A stretch of 64,000 nucleotides of DNA from Cupriavidus respiraculi (GCF_914271545.1 NZ_CAJZAH010000007.1:124001-188000), one strand, 5' to 3'; shown: positions 9,029 through 18,918, numbered from the stretch's first letter. A program made the numbers and translations. Notes: a model not told the origin generated them from the sequence alone.

Positions 9029-10201
9029 TCAGGCCTCCGATGGCCGCCGGCGGTCATGCGCCTGGCAGCTCAGGGCCCGCGCCCACTGCGAGAGCGCGAG
9101 GCCGGCGAGCATCAATATAGCGGCGCCCCAATGCAGCGCATGTGCGCCGGCCATCGTATAGATCGCCGCGCCCACCAGCGCGCCGATGGCCTGTCCCAGG
9201 TAGATCGACGAGGAATTGAGCGAGATCGACACCGAGGCCCGCTCAGGCGCCAGCGCCACCAGCCGCGCCTGCTGGGCGCTGTTGGTGGCAAACCCCCCGA
9301 TGCCCCACAGCATGAAGATCGGCACCAGCGCCAGCGTGCCCAGCGAGGCGAGCGGCCACAGCACCATCGCCGCCAGCGAGGTGGAAATCGTCACCAGCAC
9401 CACGCGCGAGGGCGTGTAGCGGTCCATCCGCGAGGCGGCCACCACGTTGCCGAGCAGGCCGCAGGCGCCGTAGGCCAGGAACATCAGGCTCAGCGAGCCG
9501 CCGCTGATGCCGTGCACGTCGCGCAGCATCGGCGCGATATAGGTGAACATCGTAAACATGCCGGCCGACACGATCATGGTCGTGGCCACCACCAGCATCA
9601 CCGGCGCATGGCGCAGCACCGCGCCCCAGGCGGCGCGCCCGACCGGCGCCACGGTCAGCCCGCGCGGCAGCGTGCGCCACAGCGCGGCCGCCACCGCCAG
9701 CGACAGCACGCCCACCACCGCCATGCTGACGCGCCAGCCCAGCGTGCTGGCGATCCACGTGCCCATCGGCACGCCCACCACGCTCGCCACGCTCCAGCCG
9801 AGAAACACGAAGCTGATGGCGCGCCCCCGTTCCAGCGGGCCCACCAGCAGCGGCAGCGTGGCCGCGGTCTGCGGCGTGTAGATCGCGGCGCCGATCGCGG
9901 TGAGCAGGCGCAGCGCGAGCAGCACGCCGAAGCTGGGCGCGAACGCCGAGGCCAGGTGGAGCACGCCGTAGAGCACCAGCGAACCGGTCAGCAGCAGGCG
10001 CCTGTCCACGCGCGAGCCCAGCGTGGCGAACACCGGCGCGCCGACGCAGCAGGCCAGCGCGAACACCGAGATCAACTGCCCCGCCGTGGCCGCGCCCAGC
10101 GCGAAGTCGCCGGCGATGTCGTTGAGCATGCCGGTCACCATCATGGCGCCGGAGCCGATGACGAAATTGCCGACGCAGAGCGTCACGAGCCTGGAATCCA
10201 T
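9029..10201 (-). CDS. MFS transporter, AraJ/DHA1-type exporter
   Basis: A 390-residue major facilitator superfamily protein with about twelve hydrophobic helices and the short, loop-poor layout of drug:H+ antiporter family 1. The loop between helices 2 and 3 carries a GSRVDRR variant of the MFS motif A. Similar proteins (AraJ, YdhP, CmlA-like) export sugars, arabinose analogues or chloramphenicol-type drugs, and this one cannot be assigned further. Start ATG 10201 (MDSRLVTL) gives a normal first helix; the upstream DNA has no clear ribosome-binding site. It lies between the MOSC gene and a hydroxyacid dehydrogenase, all on the minus strand, with a 140-base gap on the dehydrogenase side. Confidence 0.88.
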   Translation of the reverse strand: MDSRLVTLCVGNFVIGSGAMMVTGMLNDIAGDFALGAATAGQLISVFALACCVGAPVFATLGSRVDRRLLLTGSLVLYGVLHLASAFAPSFGVLLALRLLTAIGAAIYTPQTAATLPLLVGPLERGRAISFVFLGWSVASVVGVPMGTWIASTLGWRVSMAVVGVLSLAVAAALWRTLPRGLTVAPVGRAAWGAVLRHAPVMLVVATTMIVSAGMFTMFTYIAPMLRDVHGISGGSLSLMFLAYGACGLLGNVVAASRMDRYTPSRVVLVTISTSLAAMVLWPLASLGTLALVPIFMLWGIGGFATNSAQQARLVALAPERASVSISLNSSSIYLGQAIGALVGAAIYTMAGAHALHWGAAILMLAGLALSQWARALSCQAHDRRRPSEA

Positions 10202-10341
10202 GCGGGCGGGAAGGGAGGGTCGGAAGTGCCGCGCCGGCCAGGGGCCGGCGGGATGCCCGCGAGTGTAGCGGGTTTGCGCAGTTCGGGTTTGCCCCGAGGC
10301 GGGGCGGGAGCGGGCCGCACGGGGACGGCCCGCCGGCGCGC

Positions 10342-11364
10342 TCAGCGCGTGAGCACCGGGGCGAGCGCCTGCGGATTGACGATGCTGTCGTGCTTGCCGG
10401 CCAGCACATCGAGGATGTTCTGGAACGCGGTGCGGAAGTACAGCTCGTAGCTGTCGCGCTCGACATAGCCCAGATGCGGCGTGCAGATGCAGTTCTCCAT
10501 GCGCAGCAGCGCGTGGCCCTGCAGGATGGGCTCGGACTCGAACACGTCCACGGCCGCCATGCCGGGGCGCCCGCGATTGAGCGCGGCGAGCAGCGCGCCT
10601 TCCTCCACCAGCTCGGCGCGGCTGGTGTTGACGAACAGCGCGGTTGGCTTCATCCGGCTCAGGTCGGTGAGCTTGACCATGTGGCGCGTCTCGTCGTTCA
10701 GGCGCAGATGCAGCGTCAGCACGTCGCTGTCGGTAAAGAGCTGTTCCACCGAATCCGCCACCGCCAGGCCGTCGGCGCGGGCGCCCTGCTGCGAGGCCTC
10801 GCGGCCCCACACCAGCACGTTCATGCCGAAGGCGCGGCCATAGCCGGCCAGCAACCGGCCGATCTTGCCGTAGCCCCAGATGCCTAGCGTCTGGCCCTGC
10901 AGCTTCTGCCCGAGCCCGAAGTTCGGCGGCATGGTGGTGGACTTGAGCCCCGACTGCTGCCACGCGCCGTGCTTCAGGCTCGCGACATACTGGGGAATGC
11001 GCCGCTGGGCCGCCATGATCAGCGCCCAGGTCAGCTCGGCGGGCGCCACCGGCGAACCCACGCCTTCGAGCACCGCGACACGCCGCTCGGTGCACGCATC
11101 CACGTCGATATGGCCGCCCGGGCCGCCGACGCGGCCGGTCTGGCTGATGATCCGCAGCTTGGGCAGCTTCTCCAGCAGCTGGCGGGTGATGCGGGTGCGC
11201 TCGCGGATCAGCACCACCGCTTCCACGTCGGCCAGCCGCGCGGCCAGCTGGCCCACCCCCTTGACGGTGTTGTTGAACACCTTGACGTCGTGGCCATCGA
11301 GCAGGCGGAAGCAGGGCAGCTTGCGCACGGCGTCCTGGTAATCGTCGAGTACGGCAATCTTCAT
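10342..11364 (-). CDS. D-2-hydroxyacid dehydrogenase family protein
   Basis: A 340-residue NAD-dependent D-2-hydroxyacid dehydrogenase. The Rossmann motif GIWGYGKIG is near residue 155, and the catalytic Arg (NTSRAELV), Glu (DVFESEP) and His (CTPHLGYV) follow in the order expected for phosphoglycerate dehydrogenase, glyoxylate reductase and lactate dehydrogenase relatives. It should interconvert a 2-keto acid and D-2-hydroxy acid, but the substrate is unknown. No C-terminal ACT domain is present, so it is not a classical SerA. I use ATG 11364 (MKIAVLDDYQ); a TTG two codons earlier is less likely. It stands alone at the head of a long regulatory gap shared with pckG. Confidence 0.9.
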   Translation of the reverse strand: MKIAVLDDYQDAVRKLPCFRLLDGHDVKVFNNTVKGVGQLAARLADVEAVVLIRERTRITRQLLEKLPKLRIISQTGRVGGPGGHIDVDACTERRVAVLEGVGSPVAPAELTWALIMAAQRRIPQYVASLKHGAWQQSGLKSTTMPPNFGLGQKLQGQTLGIWGYGKIGRLLAGYGRAFGMNVLVWGREASQQGARADGLAVADSVEQLFTDSDVLTLHLRLNDETRHMVKLTDLSRMKPTALFVNTSRAELVEEGALLAALNRGRPGMAAVDVFESEPILQGHALLRMENCICTPHLGYVERDSYELYFRTAFQNILDVLAGKHDSIVNPQALAPVLTR

Positions 11365-11997
11365 CGGCAAGTTGGCCTCACTGGGGCAAGAGGACTACGG
11401 GGCTAGAGGGCAGGGGAGCGGTACGGGCGCGCAGCGCTGTGTCCGGCTTCGGTACGCGTCCCCACAGAGCGGCACGGGTTCGCACAGTATTGTTGACTAC
11501 CCCGCGGCGAGGCAATGGCGTCTCGTCGCGGAACCCGCGGCCGCTGGCACGAACCCGTCCGGAGCGGCCTGCGCGCGGCCGCCGGCCGCGCCAACCTTGC
11601 TGCAGAGCAAAAAACGGAGACAAGCAGCGATGGTATCCTTGCCGCCTTCGGTATTGCGTCGGACCGCCGGTCGAGCCCCGCTCCCGGGTACCGCGCGACA
11701 CCGGACAAAGCCTGCCTGGCCCCCGCGGCGTAGCGCCCGCGGAAAAACCGCCACTGTAGCGCAGCCACATGGTCCACCGCGGAAATTCCCCGCCAATCGC
11801 CGCCCTGGACTTGTAACGGCATGTGTCGGTCCCGCCCGGCCAGATTCCCGCGGGAGTCGGCCCCGCGCGGAACCGCCTCCGTCGGCAAGTGGTCCCTACA
11901 GCATGCGGCAGCGATCCGCGTCCCCTTCCTTCCGAGGTTTCCGACGCCCTCGCCCAGCCCGGCTTTGCCAGATTTCCTTTCGCTTTGGAGTATCAGC
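11365..11997. other. Long gene-free region upstream of pckG
   Basis: About 630 bases between divergent genes (dehydrogenase on minus, pckG on plus). I see no convincing coding sequence: the open frames here have no family resemblance and overlap each other on both strands. It probably holds the promoters of both genes and perhaps a long pckG leader. A TTGACT hexamer near 11490 has no good -10 partner. Nothing else stands out. Confidence 0.6.
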
Positions 11998-13854
11998 ATG
12001 AACCACCCCACCATGCAGGGCACGCCCGCACTCAACGTTCCCGCCTGGGTCAAGCACCAGAAGCTGGTCGCCTGGGTCGCGGAGATCGCGGCGCTGACCA
12101 AACCCGACAGCATCTACTGGTGCGATGGGTCGCAGGAGGAATACGACCGCCTCTGCGAGCAGATGGTCGCCGCCGGCACCATGAAGCGCCTCAATCCCGC
12201 CAAGCGGAAGAACTCCTTCCTCGCGCTGTCCGATCCGTCGGACGTGGCCCGCGTGGAAGACCGCACCTTCATCTGCTCGCAGAAGCAGGAAGAGGCCGGC
12301 CCCACCAACAACTGGATGCCGCCCGCCGAAATGCGCCAGACGCTCGGCGGCCTGTTCGACGGTTGCATGCGCGGCCGCACCCTGTACGTGGTGCCGTTCT
12401 CGATGGGGCCGCTCGGCTCGCCGATCGCCCACATCGGCGTGGAACTGTCCGACAGCCCCTACGTGGCCGTCAACATGCGCATCATGACCCGCATGGGCCG
12501 CGCGGTGTACGACGTGCTGGGCGCGGACGGCGAGTTCGTGCCGTGCGTGCACACCGTCGGCAAGCCGCTGGCCGCCGGCGAGAAGGACGTGCCGTGGCCG
12601 TGCAACCCCACCAAGTACATCGTCCACTTCCCGGAGACGCGCGAGATCTGGTCGTTCGGCTCGGGCTACGGCGGCAACGCGCTGCTGGGCAAGAAATGCT
12701 TCGCGCTGCGGATCGCCTCGACCATGGGCCGCGACGAAGGCTGGCTGGCCGAGCACATGCTGATCCTGGGCGTGACCTCGCCCGAGGGCAAGAAGTACCA
12801 CGTCGCCGCCGCGTTCCCGTCGGCCTGCGGCAAGACCAACTTCGCGATGCTGATCCCGCCCAAGGGCTTCGAGGGCTGGAAGATCAGCACCATCGGCGAC
12901 GATATCGCGTGGATCAAGCCGGGCCAGGACGGCCGCCTGTACGCGATCAATCCGGAAGCGGGCTACTTCGGCGTGGCGCCGGGCACCAGCGAGAAGACCA
13001 ACTTCAACGCGATGGCTACGCTCAAGGAAAATGTCATCTTCACCAATGTCGCGCTGACCGATGACGGCGACGTGTGGTGGGAAGGCATGACCAAGGAGGC
13101 CCCGGCCCACCTGATCGACTGGCAGGGCAAGGACTGGACGCCCGCCATCGCCAAGGAGACCGGCGCCAAGGCCGCCCACCCGAACGCGCGCTTTACCGCG
13201 CCCGCGGTGCAGTGCCCCTCGATCGACGACAACTGGGACAACCCGGCCGGCGTCGCCATCGACGCCTTCATCTTCGGCGGCCGCCGCTCGACCACGGTGC
13301 CGCTGGTGACCGAGGCGCGCAACTGGACCGAAGGCGTCTACATGGCCGCCACGATGGGCTCGGAAACCACCGCCGCGGCCGCCGGCCAGCAGGGCGTGGT
13401 GCGCCGCGACCCCTTCGCCATGCTGCCGTTCTGCGGCTACAACATGAGCGACTACTTCGGCCACTGGCTCGCGCTGGGCAAGAAGCTCGAGGCATCGGGC
13501 GCCAGGCTGCCCAAGATCTACTGCGTCAACTGGTTCCGCAAGGACGCCGACGGCAACTTCGTGTGGCCGGGCTTCGGCGAGAACATGCGTGTGCTGTCGT
13601 GGATGATCGACCGGATCGAGGGCAAGGGGCAGGGCGAGGAACACGTGTTCGGCACCTCGCCGCGCTACGAGGACATCAGCTGGAACGGCCTGGACTTCTC
13701 GTCCGAGCAGTTCGGCCAGGTGACCTCGACCGACCGCGCCGCCTGGGAACAGGAACTGGCGCTGCACGACGAGCTGTTTACGCAGTTGAAGAACGGGCTG
13801 CCGGAGGCGCTGACCGAGACGCGCCAGGCGCTGGCCAAGCGGCTGGCTGCCTGA
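11998..13854 (+). CDS. pckG: Phosphoenolpyruvate carboxykinase (GTP)
   Basis: A 618-residue GTP-type PEP carboxykinase, the full family length. Recognisable parts are the nucleotide P-loop region [15 protein letters not shown] around residues 273-287 with the GTP-PEPCK hyper-reactive Cys, the metal-binding GDDIAW segment, the [12 protein letters not shown] guanine/substrate region, and the NWFRKDADG segment near the C terminus. It converts oxaloacetate and GTP to PEP and CO2, the first committed step of gluconeogenesis, and is needed for growth on organic acids. ATG 11998 follows a TTGGAGT. It is a single-gene unit with its own terminator at 13917. The large upstream gap suggests regulation by carbon source, but no operator is identifiable. 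Confidence 0.97.
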   Translation: MNHPTMQGTPALNVPAWVKHQKLVAWVAEIAALTKPDSIYWCDGSQEEYDRLCEQMVAAGTMKRLNPAKRKNSFLALSDPSDVARVEDRTFICSQKQEEAGPTNNWMPPAEMRQTLGGLFDGCMRGRTLYVVPFSMGPLGSPIAHIGVELSDSPYVAVNMRIMTRMGRAVYDVLGADGEFVPCVHTVGKPLAAGEKDVPWPCNPTKYIVHFPETREIWSFGSGYGGNALLGKKCFALRIASTMGRDEGWLAEHMLILGVTSPEGKKYHVAAAFPSACGKTNFAMLIPPKGFEGWKISTIGDDIAWIKPGQDGRLYAINPEAGYFGVAPGTSEKTNFNAMATLKENVIFTNVALTDDGDVWWEGMTKEAPAHLIDWQGKDWTPAIAKETGAKAAHPNARFTAPAVQCPSIDDNWDNPAGVAIDAFIFGGRRSTTVPLVTEARNWTEGVYMAATMGSETTAAAAGQQGVVRRDPFAMLPFCGYNMSDYFGHWLALGKKLEASGARLPKIYCVNWFRKDADGNFVWPGFGENMRVLSWMIDRIEGKGQGEEHVFGTSPRYEDISWNGLDFSSEQFGQVTSTDRAAWEQELALHDELFTQLKNGLPEALTETRQALAKRLAA

Positions 13855-13916
13855 TCGGGGCTCTGCCTCCCGCGTGGCGGGAGGCTCCCGGCTCTTGCCG
13901 GGCGCTCACCACCAAT

Positions 13917-13953
13917 GCAAAACGCCCATCTCACGACGAGATGGGCGTTTTGC
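13917..13953. terminator. Bidirectional intrinsic terminator after pckG
   Basis: A perfect 16-bp stem (13917-13932 with 13938-13953) with a 5-base loop, flanked by A-rich and T-rich arms inside the stem (GCAAAAC...GTTTTGC). It can end pckG on the plus strand and the response-regulator gene on the minus strand. A smaller GC hairpin lies just before it at 13866-13886. Confidence 0.9.
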
Positions 13954-13985
13954 CTTCCGCGGACCGCTACTGGCCGCCCCGGGGC

Positions 13986-14663
13986 TCAGCTACCGCCCCC
14001 CAGCTGCTCCACCGCATACTTCACCAGCCCGGCCCGGCTCTCGATGCCGAGCTTGCGCTTCAGATTGAGCCGGTGCGTCTCCACCGTGCGCACTGACACG
14101 CCCAGCGCGGCGGCGATTTCCTTGTTGGCCTGACCGCGCCCGATACAGGCGAGGATGTCGCGCTCGCGCGGCGTCAGCGCGTCGAGCGGCCCGGGCGCCG
14201 GCATTTCCTCGGCCATGCGCCGCGCGATGCGGGCGCTGTAGAACACCCGGCCCGCCAGCACCGCCTGGATCGCGGCGACGAGCTCGTCCGCCGGGGCGTC
14301 CTTGAGCACGAAGCCCCGCGCGCCGGCCCGCACCGCCTGGCGCACGTATTCCAGGTTGTCGTGCATCGACACGATCAGCACGGCCAGTTCGGGATAGCGC
14401 TCGTGCAGCGCCCCCGCGAGCGCGATGCCGCCCATGCCGCGCATGCCGATATCGGTGATGACCAGATCGGGCATCGTCCGCGCATCGGCGCGCGCAAGCC
14501 ACGCCAGCGCGGCCTCGCCATCGTCGGCTTCGCCGACCACGGCCAGCCCGGGCTGCAACGCCAGATGCATGCGCATGCCATCGCGCACCAGCGCGTGGTC
14601 GTCGATCAGCAGCACCCGCGCGGGGCCGCCGTGGCCGGCGTAGGGGGTCGACATGGAAATCAT
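13986..14663 (-). CDS. LuxR/NarL-family response regulator
   Basis: A 225-residue two-component regulator: a receiver domain with acidic pair D21-D22, phospho-acceptor D71 (DLVITDIG), Thr/Ser and Lys (VLKD), and a C-terminal LuxR-type helix-turn-helix at about 160-220 (LTPRERDILACIGRGQANKEIA, RTVETHRLN). It should be phosphorylated by the kinase encoded immediately upstream; its ATG at 14663 overlaps the kinase stop (ATGA). The pair is divergent from cstA, and a strong CTACG/CGTAG dyad lies between, so regulation of cstA by carbon or pyruvate status is the likely job. This matches the way BtsSR- or CrbSR-type systems control uptake of small organic acids in other proteobacteria, but the input signal is inferred. 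Confidence 0.92.
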   Translation of the reverse strand: MISMSTPYAGHGGPARVLLIDDHALVRDGMRMHLALQPGLAVVGEADDGEAALAWLARADARTMPDLVITDIGMRGMGGIALAGALHERYPELAVLIVSMHDNLEYVRQAVRAGARGFVLKDAPADELVAAIQAVLAGRVFYSARIARRMAEEMPAPGPLDALTPRERDILACIGRGQANKEIAAALGVSVRTVETHRLNLKRKLGIESRAGLVKYAVEQLGGGS

Positions 14664-16096
14664 GATGGCGAGACCTCCGTGGCGGCCGGCCGCGAGCCCG
14701 CGGCGGCGGCGTCGGGCAGGCGCGGCGCGGGCGTGCCGGGCAGCGGCAGCGCGGCCGCCACCAGCGTGCCTTGCGGCCCCGAGGCGATATCGAACCGGCC
14801 GCCCAGGGCCGCCACGCGCTCGCGCAGGTTGCGCAGCCCGATGCCGCGGCGCGGGTCCAGCTGCATGCGCGCCACGTCGAAGCCGCTGCCATCGTCCTGC
14901 ACCGTCAGGCGCACGCTGTCCGGACCATACGCCAGCACCATGCGCACCCGCCGCGCCCTGGCATGGCGCTCCACATTGGTCAGTGCCTCCTGGGCGATGC
15001 GGAACAGCGCGGTGGCGGGCTCGCTGGGCAACTCCCGGGGTTGCCCGCTCGTGGTGACGCGGATCTCCAGCTGGCTGGCCTCCTGCATCTCGCGCGCCAG
15101 GTGCTCCAGCGCGGGAAACAGGCCGAGGTCGTCGAGCAGCGCCGGGCGCAGGTTCCGGGCGACGCGGCGCACCTCGTTGAAGACGGTATCGAGCCGGTTC
15201 AGCGCCATGCCCAGCACCGGCGCCGCCGCCGCGCCGTCGGCCGGCTCGCGCCGCAGGCGGTCCACCGCGGTTTCCAGCACCAGCTTGACCGAGACCAGCA
15301 GCTGGCTGACCCCGTCATGCAGCTCGCGCGCGAGCCGGACGCGCTCCTCCTCCTGCGACTGCACCACGCGCTGCGCAAGCTGGCGCAGCTTGGCGTCGGC
15401 CTCGCGATGCTCGCTGACGTTAAGGGCCAGGCCGCTGGCGGCCACCAGCAGGATGCTGATGCCGGCGATCACGCCGATCCACGCCATCGTCTCGCGGATA
15501 TCCGTCTCGGCGCGCGCGTCCAGCCGGCGCAGCGTCTGCTCGACATCGTCCAGGTAGATGCCCGTGCCCAGCATCCAGGCCCACTCGGGCACCGCCACCA
15601 CGTAGCCCAGCTTGGGCGCGACCTGCTGCGACGACGGCTTGGTCCACAGGTAGCGCACGGCGCCCCCGGCGCTGCCGCTTTGCGCGGCCGCGATCAGCTG
15701 CTGGATGGTGGGCGCGCCCTGCGGATCGCGCATGTCCCACAGGTCGCGTCCGACCAGGTCCGGCTGGCGCGGGTGCATCAGGTTGCGGCCCTGCAGGTCG
15801 TACAGGAAGAAGTAGCCGTCGCGGCCGTAGTCCAGCCGCGCCAGCGCCTGCATGGCCGCCTGCCGCGTGGCGGCGTCGTCGCGGCCGGAACGCACGAAGG
15901 GCGCGATGGTGCTCTGCGCAAGTTCGACATAGTGGCGCAGCTCGGTTTCCTTGCTCTGCAGATAGGCGGCCTCGACCAGCACGCGCTCGTGGCGGGCGAG
16001 CGAGGTGGCCTGGAAATGCACCGCGAGCGCAATGCCCAGCATGGCGAGCGCCAGCGGCGCGACCGCGAGCAGCAGGATTTTCTGGCGGAGTTTCAC
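14660..16096 (-). CDS. Cache-domain sensor histidine kinase (HisKA_3 type)
   Basis: A membrane sensor kinase of about 478 residues from GTG 16096. It has one N-terminal membrane helix, a periplasmic single Cache domain (YGRDGYFFLYDLQGRNLMHP, then GYVVAVPEWAWMLGTGIYLDD), a second helix, and the NarX-type kinase core: HisKA_3 with the phospho-His in RLARELHDGVSQ (about residue 260) and a HATPase segment (DDGSGF, GIGLRNLRERV). Single Cache domains commonly bind small carboxylates. The stop overlaps the regulator start. A TTG at 16168 in the same frame would add 24 Pro/Ala-rich residues; neither start has a good Shine-Dalgarno, so the N terminus is uncertain. Confidence 0.9.
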   Translation of the reverse strand: MKLRQKILLLAVAPLALAMLGIALAVHFQATSLARHERVLVEAAYLQSKETELRHYVELAQSTIAPFVRSGRDDAATRQAAMQALARLDYGRDGYFFLYDLQGRNLMHPRQPDLVGRDLWDMRDPQGAPTIQQLIAAAQSGSAGGAVRYLWTKPSSQQVAPKLGYVVAVPEWAWMLGTGIYLDDVEQTLRRLDARAETDIRETMAWIGVIAGISILLVAASGLALNVSEHREADAKLRQLAQRVVQSQEEERVRLARELHDGVSQLLVSVKLVLETAVDRLRREPADGAAAAPVLGMALNRLDTVFNEVRRVARNLRPALLDDLGLFPALEHLAREMQEASQLEIRVTTSGQPRELPSEPATALFRIAQEALTNVERHARARRVRMVLAYGPDSVRLTVQDDGSGFDVARMQLDPRRGIGLRNLRERVAALGGRFDIASGPQGTLVAAALPLPGTPAPRLPDAAAAGSRPAATEVSPS

Positions 16097-16210
16097 GGCG
16101 GCGGCGTCGGAAGAATCTGTGGCGGGTTCGGGCCGGTCCGGGGCGGATCCGGGGGCCACTTCCGGCAACTACGGGTAAATCCCGACCCCGGCAAGTGGTG
16201 TGTGGCCGTC

Positions 16211-16252
16211 GCGCTACGTAGTACTACGCAGCGGCGCTGCGTAGTTACGCGC
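16211..16252. promoter_or_regulatory. CTACG/CGTAG dyad array between kinase and cstA
   Basis: A compact array of inverted CTACG half-sites, including a perfect 10-bp inverted repeat (ACTACGCAGC, 16223-16232, with GCTGCGTAGT, 16236-16245, 3-base spacer) and an adjacent CTACGTAG palindrome at 16214-16221. LuxR/NarL-type regulators usually bind TAC...GTA dyads, so this is the best candidate operator for the adjacent response regulator. Confidence 0.65.
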
Positions 16253-16572
16253 TTGTGCCGGGGGTGGCGGGTGTCAATACTACACGCCGGACGCGCGGCC
16301 GCTGGCGCAGGGCCACGCGCGACGTCCACCGCAACGGGATGCGGATGTGCCGCGCACGGCCGCATCACCCGCCTGCCACGACAAGATCCGGCGAGACGCC
16401 ACCCGGACGACGGCGGTACGACCGTACCCCGCCCTCGGAGACAACGCACCACGGATGGTCGGCGCGCCGCTCGCTGGCGCGCTATTCGCTTGGCCTGGAG
16501 CCGGGCGCCAGCCGTCGACACCGGACTTGGCCCGCGGGCATTCTCATCAATCGGTCTGAGGAGACCTTCATC
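16253..16572. other. Leader region upstream of cstA
   Basis: About 320 bases without a credible gene between the regulatory dyad and cstA. It ends in a clear ribosome-binding site (TGAGGAGACC) before the cstA ATG. The remainder has no obvious terminator-like or riboswitch-like fold. Confidence 0.5.
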
Positions 16573-18642
16573 ATGAATCGCATCGGGCAACACCTGATGT
16601 GGCTGGCCGTCGCCATTCTCGGCGCCTTCGCCTTCGCCACCGTTGCACTGTCTCGCGGCGAAGCCGTCAGTGCCTTGTGGATCGTGGTCGCCGCGGTCTG
16701 TATCTATCTGATCGCCTACCGCTACTACAGCCGTTTCATCGCCGACAAGGTCATGCAGCTCGATCCGAACCGCATGACGCCCGCCTGGCGCCATAACGAC
16801 GGCCTCGACTACGTGCCGACCAACAAGGCGGTGCTGTTCGGCCACCATTTCGCCGCCATCGCCGGCGCCGGTCCGCTGGTGGGTCCGGTGCTGGCCGCGC
16901 AGATGGGCTACATGCCCGGCATGCTGTGGATCCTGGCCGGCGTGGTGTTCGCCGGCGCCGTGCAGGACTTCATGGTCCTGTTCATCTCCACGCGCCGCGA
17001 CGGCCGCTCGCTGGGCGACCTGATCAAGTCCGAGATGGGCACGGTGCCCGGCATGATCGCGCTGTTCGGCTGCTTCATGATCATGATCATCATCCTCGCG
17101 GTGCTGGCGCTGATCGTGGTCAAGGCGCTGGCCGATTCGCCGTGGGGCACCTTCACGGTGGCCGTGACCATCCCCATCGCGATCTTCATGGGCCTGTACA
17201 CGCGGTATATCCGCCCGGGCCGCATCGGCGAGGTGTCGGTCATCGGCTTCGTGCTGCTGATGCTGGCCATCATCGGCGGCCAGTACGTGCACGAGAGCCC
17301 GACGCTCGCCCCGCTGTTCACCTTCGACGGCCGCGCGCTCACGTGGATGCTGATCGGCTACGGCTTCGTGGCCGCGGTGCTGCCGGTGTGGCTGCTGCTC
17401 GCGCCGCGCGACTACCTGTCCACCTTCCTGAAGATCGGCACCATCATCGCGCTGGCCATCGGCATCCTGATCGTCGCGCCGGACCTGAAGATGCCGGCCT
17501 TCACCCAGTTCGCCGACGGCGGCGGCCCGGTGTGGTCGGGCAACCTGTTCCCGTTCCTGTTCATCACCATCGCCTGCGGCGCCGTGTCCGGCTTCCATGC
17601 GCTGATCTCCTCGGGCACCACGCCCAAGCTGCTGGAGAACGAAACGCATGCGCGCTTCATCGGCTACGGCGCGATGCTGGCCGAATCCTTCGTCGCCATC
17701 ATGGCGCTGGTCGCCGCCTCGGTGATCGAGCCGGGCGTGTACTTCGCCATGAACAGCCCGGCGGCGGTGATCGGCACCACGCCGGAAGCCGTGGCGGCCG
17801 CGGTCTCGAACTGGGGCTTCGTGATCACCCCCGACGTGCTGGTGCAGACGGCCAAGGACGTGGGCGAGAACACCATCATCTCGCGCGCCGGCGGCGCGCC
17901 GACGCTGGCCGTGGGCATCGCCCATATCCTGCACCAGGTGGTGGGCGGCCAGGCCATGATGGCGTTCTGGTACCACTTCGCCATCCTGTTCGAGGCGCTG
18001 TTCATCCTGACCGCGGTGGATGCGGGCACCCGCGCCGGCCGCTTCATGCTGCAGGATCTGCTGGGCAGCTTCGTGCCGGCCCTGCGCCAGACCGATTCGC
18101 TGCCGGCCAACCTGATCGCGACCGCGCTGTGCGTGGCCGCCTGGGGCTACTTCCTGTACCAGGGCGTGGTCGATCCGCTGGGCGGCATCAACACGCTGTG
18201 GCCGCTCTTTGGCATCTCCAACCAGATGCTGGCCGCGGTGGCGCTGGTGCTGGGCACCTGCGTGCTGGTCAAGATGAAGCGCGGCCGCTATGCCTGGGTC
18301 ACCGCCGTGCCGACGGTGTGGCTGCTGATCTGCACGCTCACGGCCGGCTGGCAGAAGCTGTTCGACCCGGATCCCAAGGTCAGCTTCCTGACCCACGCCG
18401 CCAAGTTCAGCGACGCGATCGCGCAGGGCACCGTGCTGGCACCGGCCAAGTCGATGGAGCAGATGCACCGCATCGTCTTCAACGACTACCTGGACGCCGG
18501 CCTGTGCGCGCTGTTCATGTTCGTGGTGCTGTCCATCGTGTTCTACGGCTTCAAGACCGCCTTCCAGGCGCGCGGCATCGCCAGGCGCACGGACCGCGAG
18601 ACGCCGTTCGAGCCGATGCCGGCCGCCGCCGCACAACGCTGA
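16573..18642 (+). CDS. cstA: Carbon starvation protein A / BtsT-family transporter
   Basis: A 689-residue inner-membrane protein of the CstA family with about sixteen to eighteen hydrophobic segments. Family-specific stretches are visible: the YRYYSRFIADKV and NGLDYVPTNK-like opening (here DGLDYVPTNKAVLFGHHFAAIAG), GAGPLVGPVLAAQMGY, GAVSGFHALISSGTTPK, and the C-terminal NQMLAAVAL. CstA and its paralogue BtsT take up pyruvate and peptides under carbon starvation in enterobacteria. ATG 16573 is preceded by GAGGAGACC. The small YbdD-type gene follows after 26 bases, the standard pairing. Control by the divergent two-component system is inferred from position and the dyad array. Confidence 0.94.
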   Translation: MNRIGQHLMWLAVAILGAFAFATVALSRGEAVSALWIVVAAVCIYLIAYRYYSRFIADKVMQLDPNRMTPAWRHNDGLDYVPTNKAVLFGHHFAAIAGAGPLVGPVLAAQMGYMPGMLWILAGVVFAGAVQDFMVLFISTRRDGRSLGDLIKSEMGTVPGMIALFGCFMIMIIILAVLALIVVKALADSPWGTFTVAVTIPIAIFMGLYTRYIRPGRIGEVSVIGFVLLMLAIIGGQYVHESPTLAPLFTFDGRALTWMLIGYGFVAAVLPVWLLLAPRDYLSTFLKIGTIIALAIGILIVAPDLKMPAFTQFADGGGPVWSGNLFPFLFITIACGAVSGFHALISSGTTPKLLENETHARFIGYGAMLAESFVAIMALVAASVIEPGVYFAMNSPAAVIGTTPEAVAAAVSNWGFVITPDVLVQTAKDVGENTIISRAGGAPTLAVGIAHILHQVVGGQAMMAFWYHFAILFEALFILTAVDAGTRAGRFMLQDLLGSFVPALRQTDSLPANLIATALCVAAWGYFLYQGVVDPLGGINTLWPLFGISNQMLAAVALVLGTCVLVKMKRGRYAWVTAVPTVWLLICTLTAGWQKLFDPDPKVSFLTHAAKFSDAIAQGTVLAPAKSMEQMHRIVFNDYLDAGLCALFMFVVLSIVFYGFKTAFQARGIARRTDRETPFEPMPAAAAQR

Positions 18643-18668
18643 ACCGCCAATCCGCAAGGAGACCCGCC

Positions 18669-18863
18669 ATGCTGGAATCGCTCGAGAAAGCCGGACGCTA
18701 TCTGGGCCAGTCGCTGCGCCTGATGGTCGGCCTGCCGGACTACCAGACCTATGTGGCCCATATGGAAAGCACCCATCCGGACCGCGAACCGATGAGCTAC
18801 GAGGCGTTTTTCCGCGAACGCCAGGAGGCGCGCTACGGCGGCGGGCAAGGGAAGTGTTGCTGA
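18669..18863 (+). CDS. YbdD/YjiX family small protein
   Basis: A 64-residue soluble protein of the YbdD/YjiX family (formerly DUF466), recognised by LMVGLPDYQTYVAHMESTHPDREPMSYEAFFRERQEARYGG and a Cys-Cys end. It always or nearly always follows cstA/btsT genes and is thought to assist the transporter, though the mechanism is not known to me. It has its own AAGGAGAC ribosome-binding site and a terminator 55 bases downstream. Confidence 0.93.
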   Translation: MLESLEKAGRYLGQSLRLMVGLPDYQTYVAHMESTHPDREPMSYEAFFRERQEARYGGGQGKCC

Positions 18864-18918
18864 CGGGTGCGCGGTTGTAACAGCCGATTCCGGCCGAAGT
18901 GCCGGAGCCCCCGAAACG

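Noticed and set aside
11403-11997. Several overlapping frames upstream of pckG on both strands
   Set aside because: None resembles a protein family and all are explained by absence of stops in GC-rich DNA.
16093-18657. An 854-codon open frame antisense to cstA
   Set aside because: Composition is His/Arg/Gly-rich shadow of the cstA codons; no domain is recognisable.
16926-18863. A long +2 frame across cstA that ends as the YbdD protein
   Set aside because: Only the last 64 codons, after their own ribosome-binding site at 18669, form a real gene.
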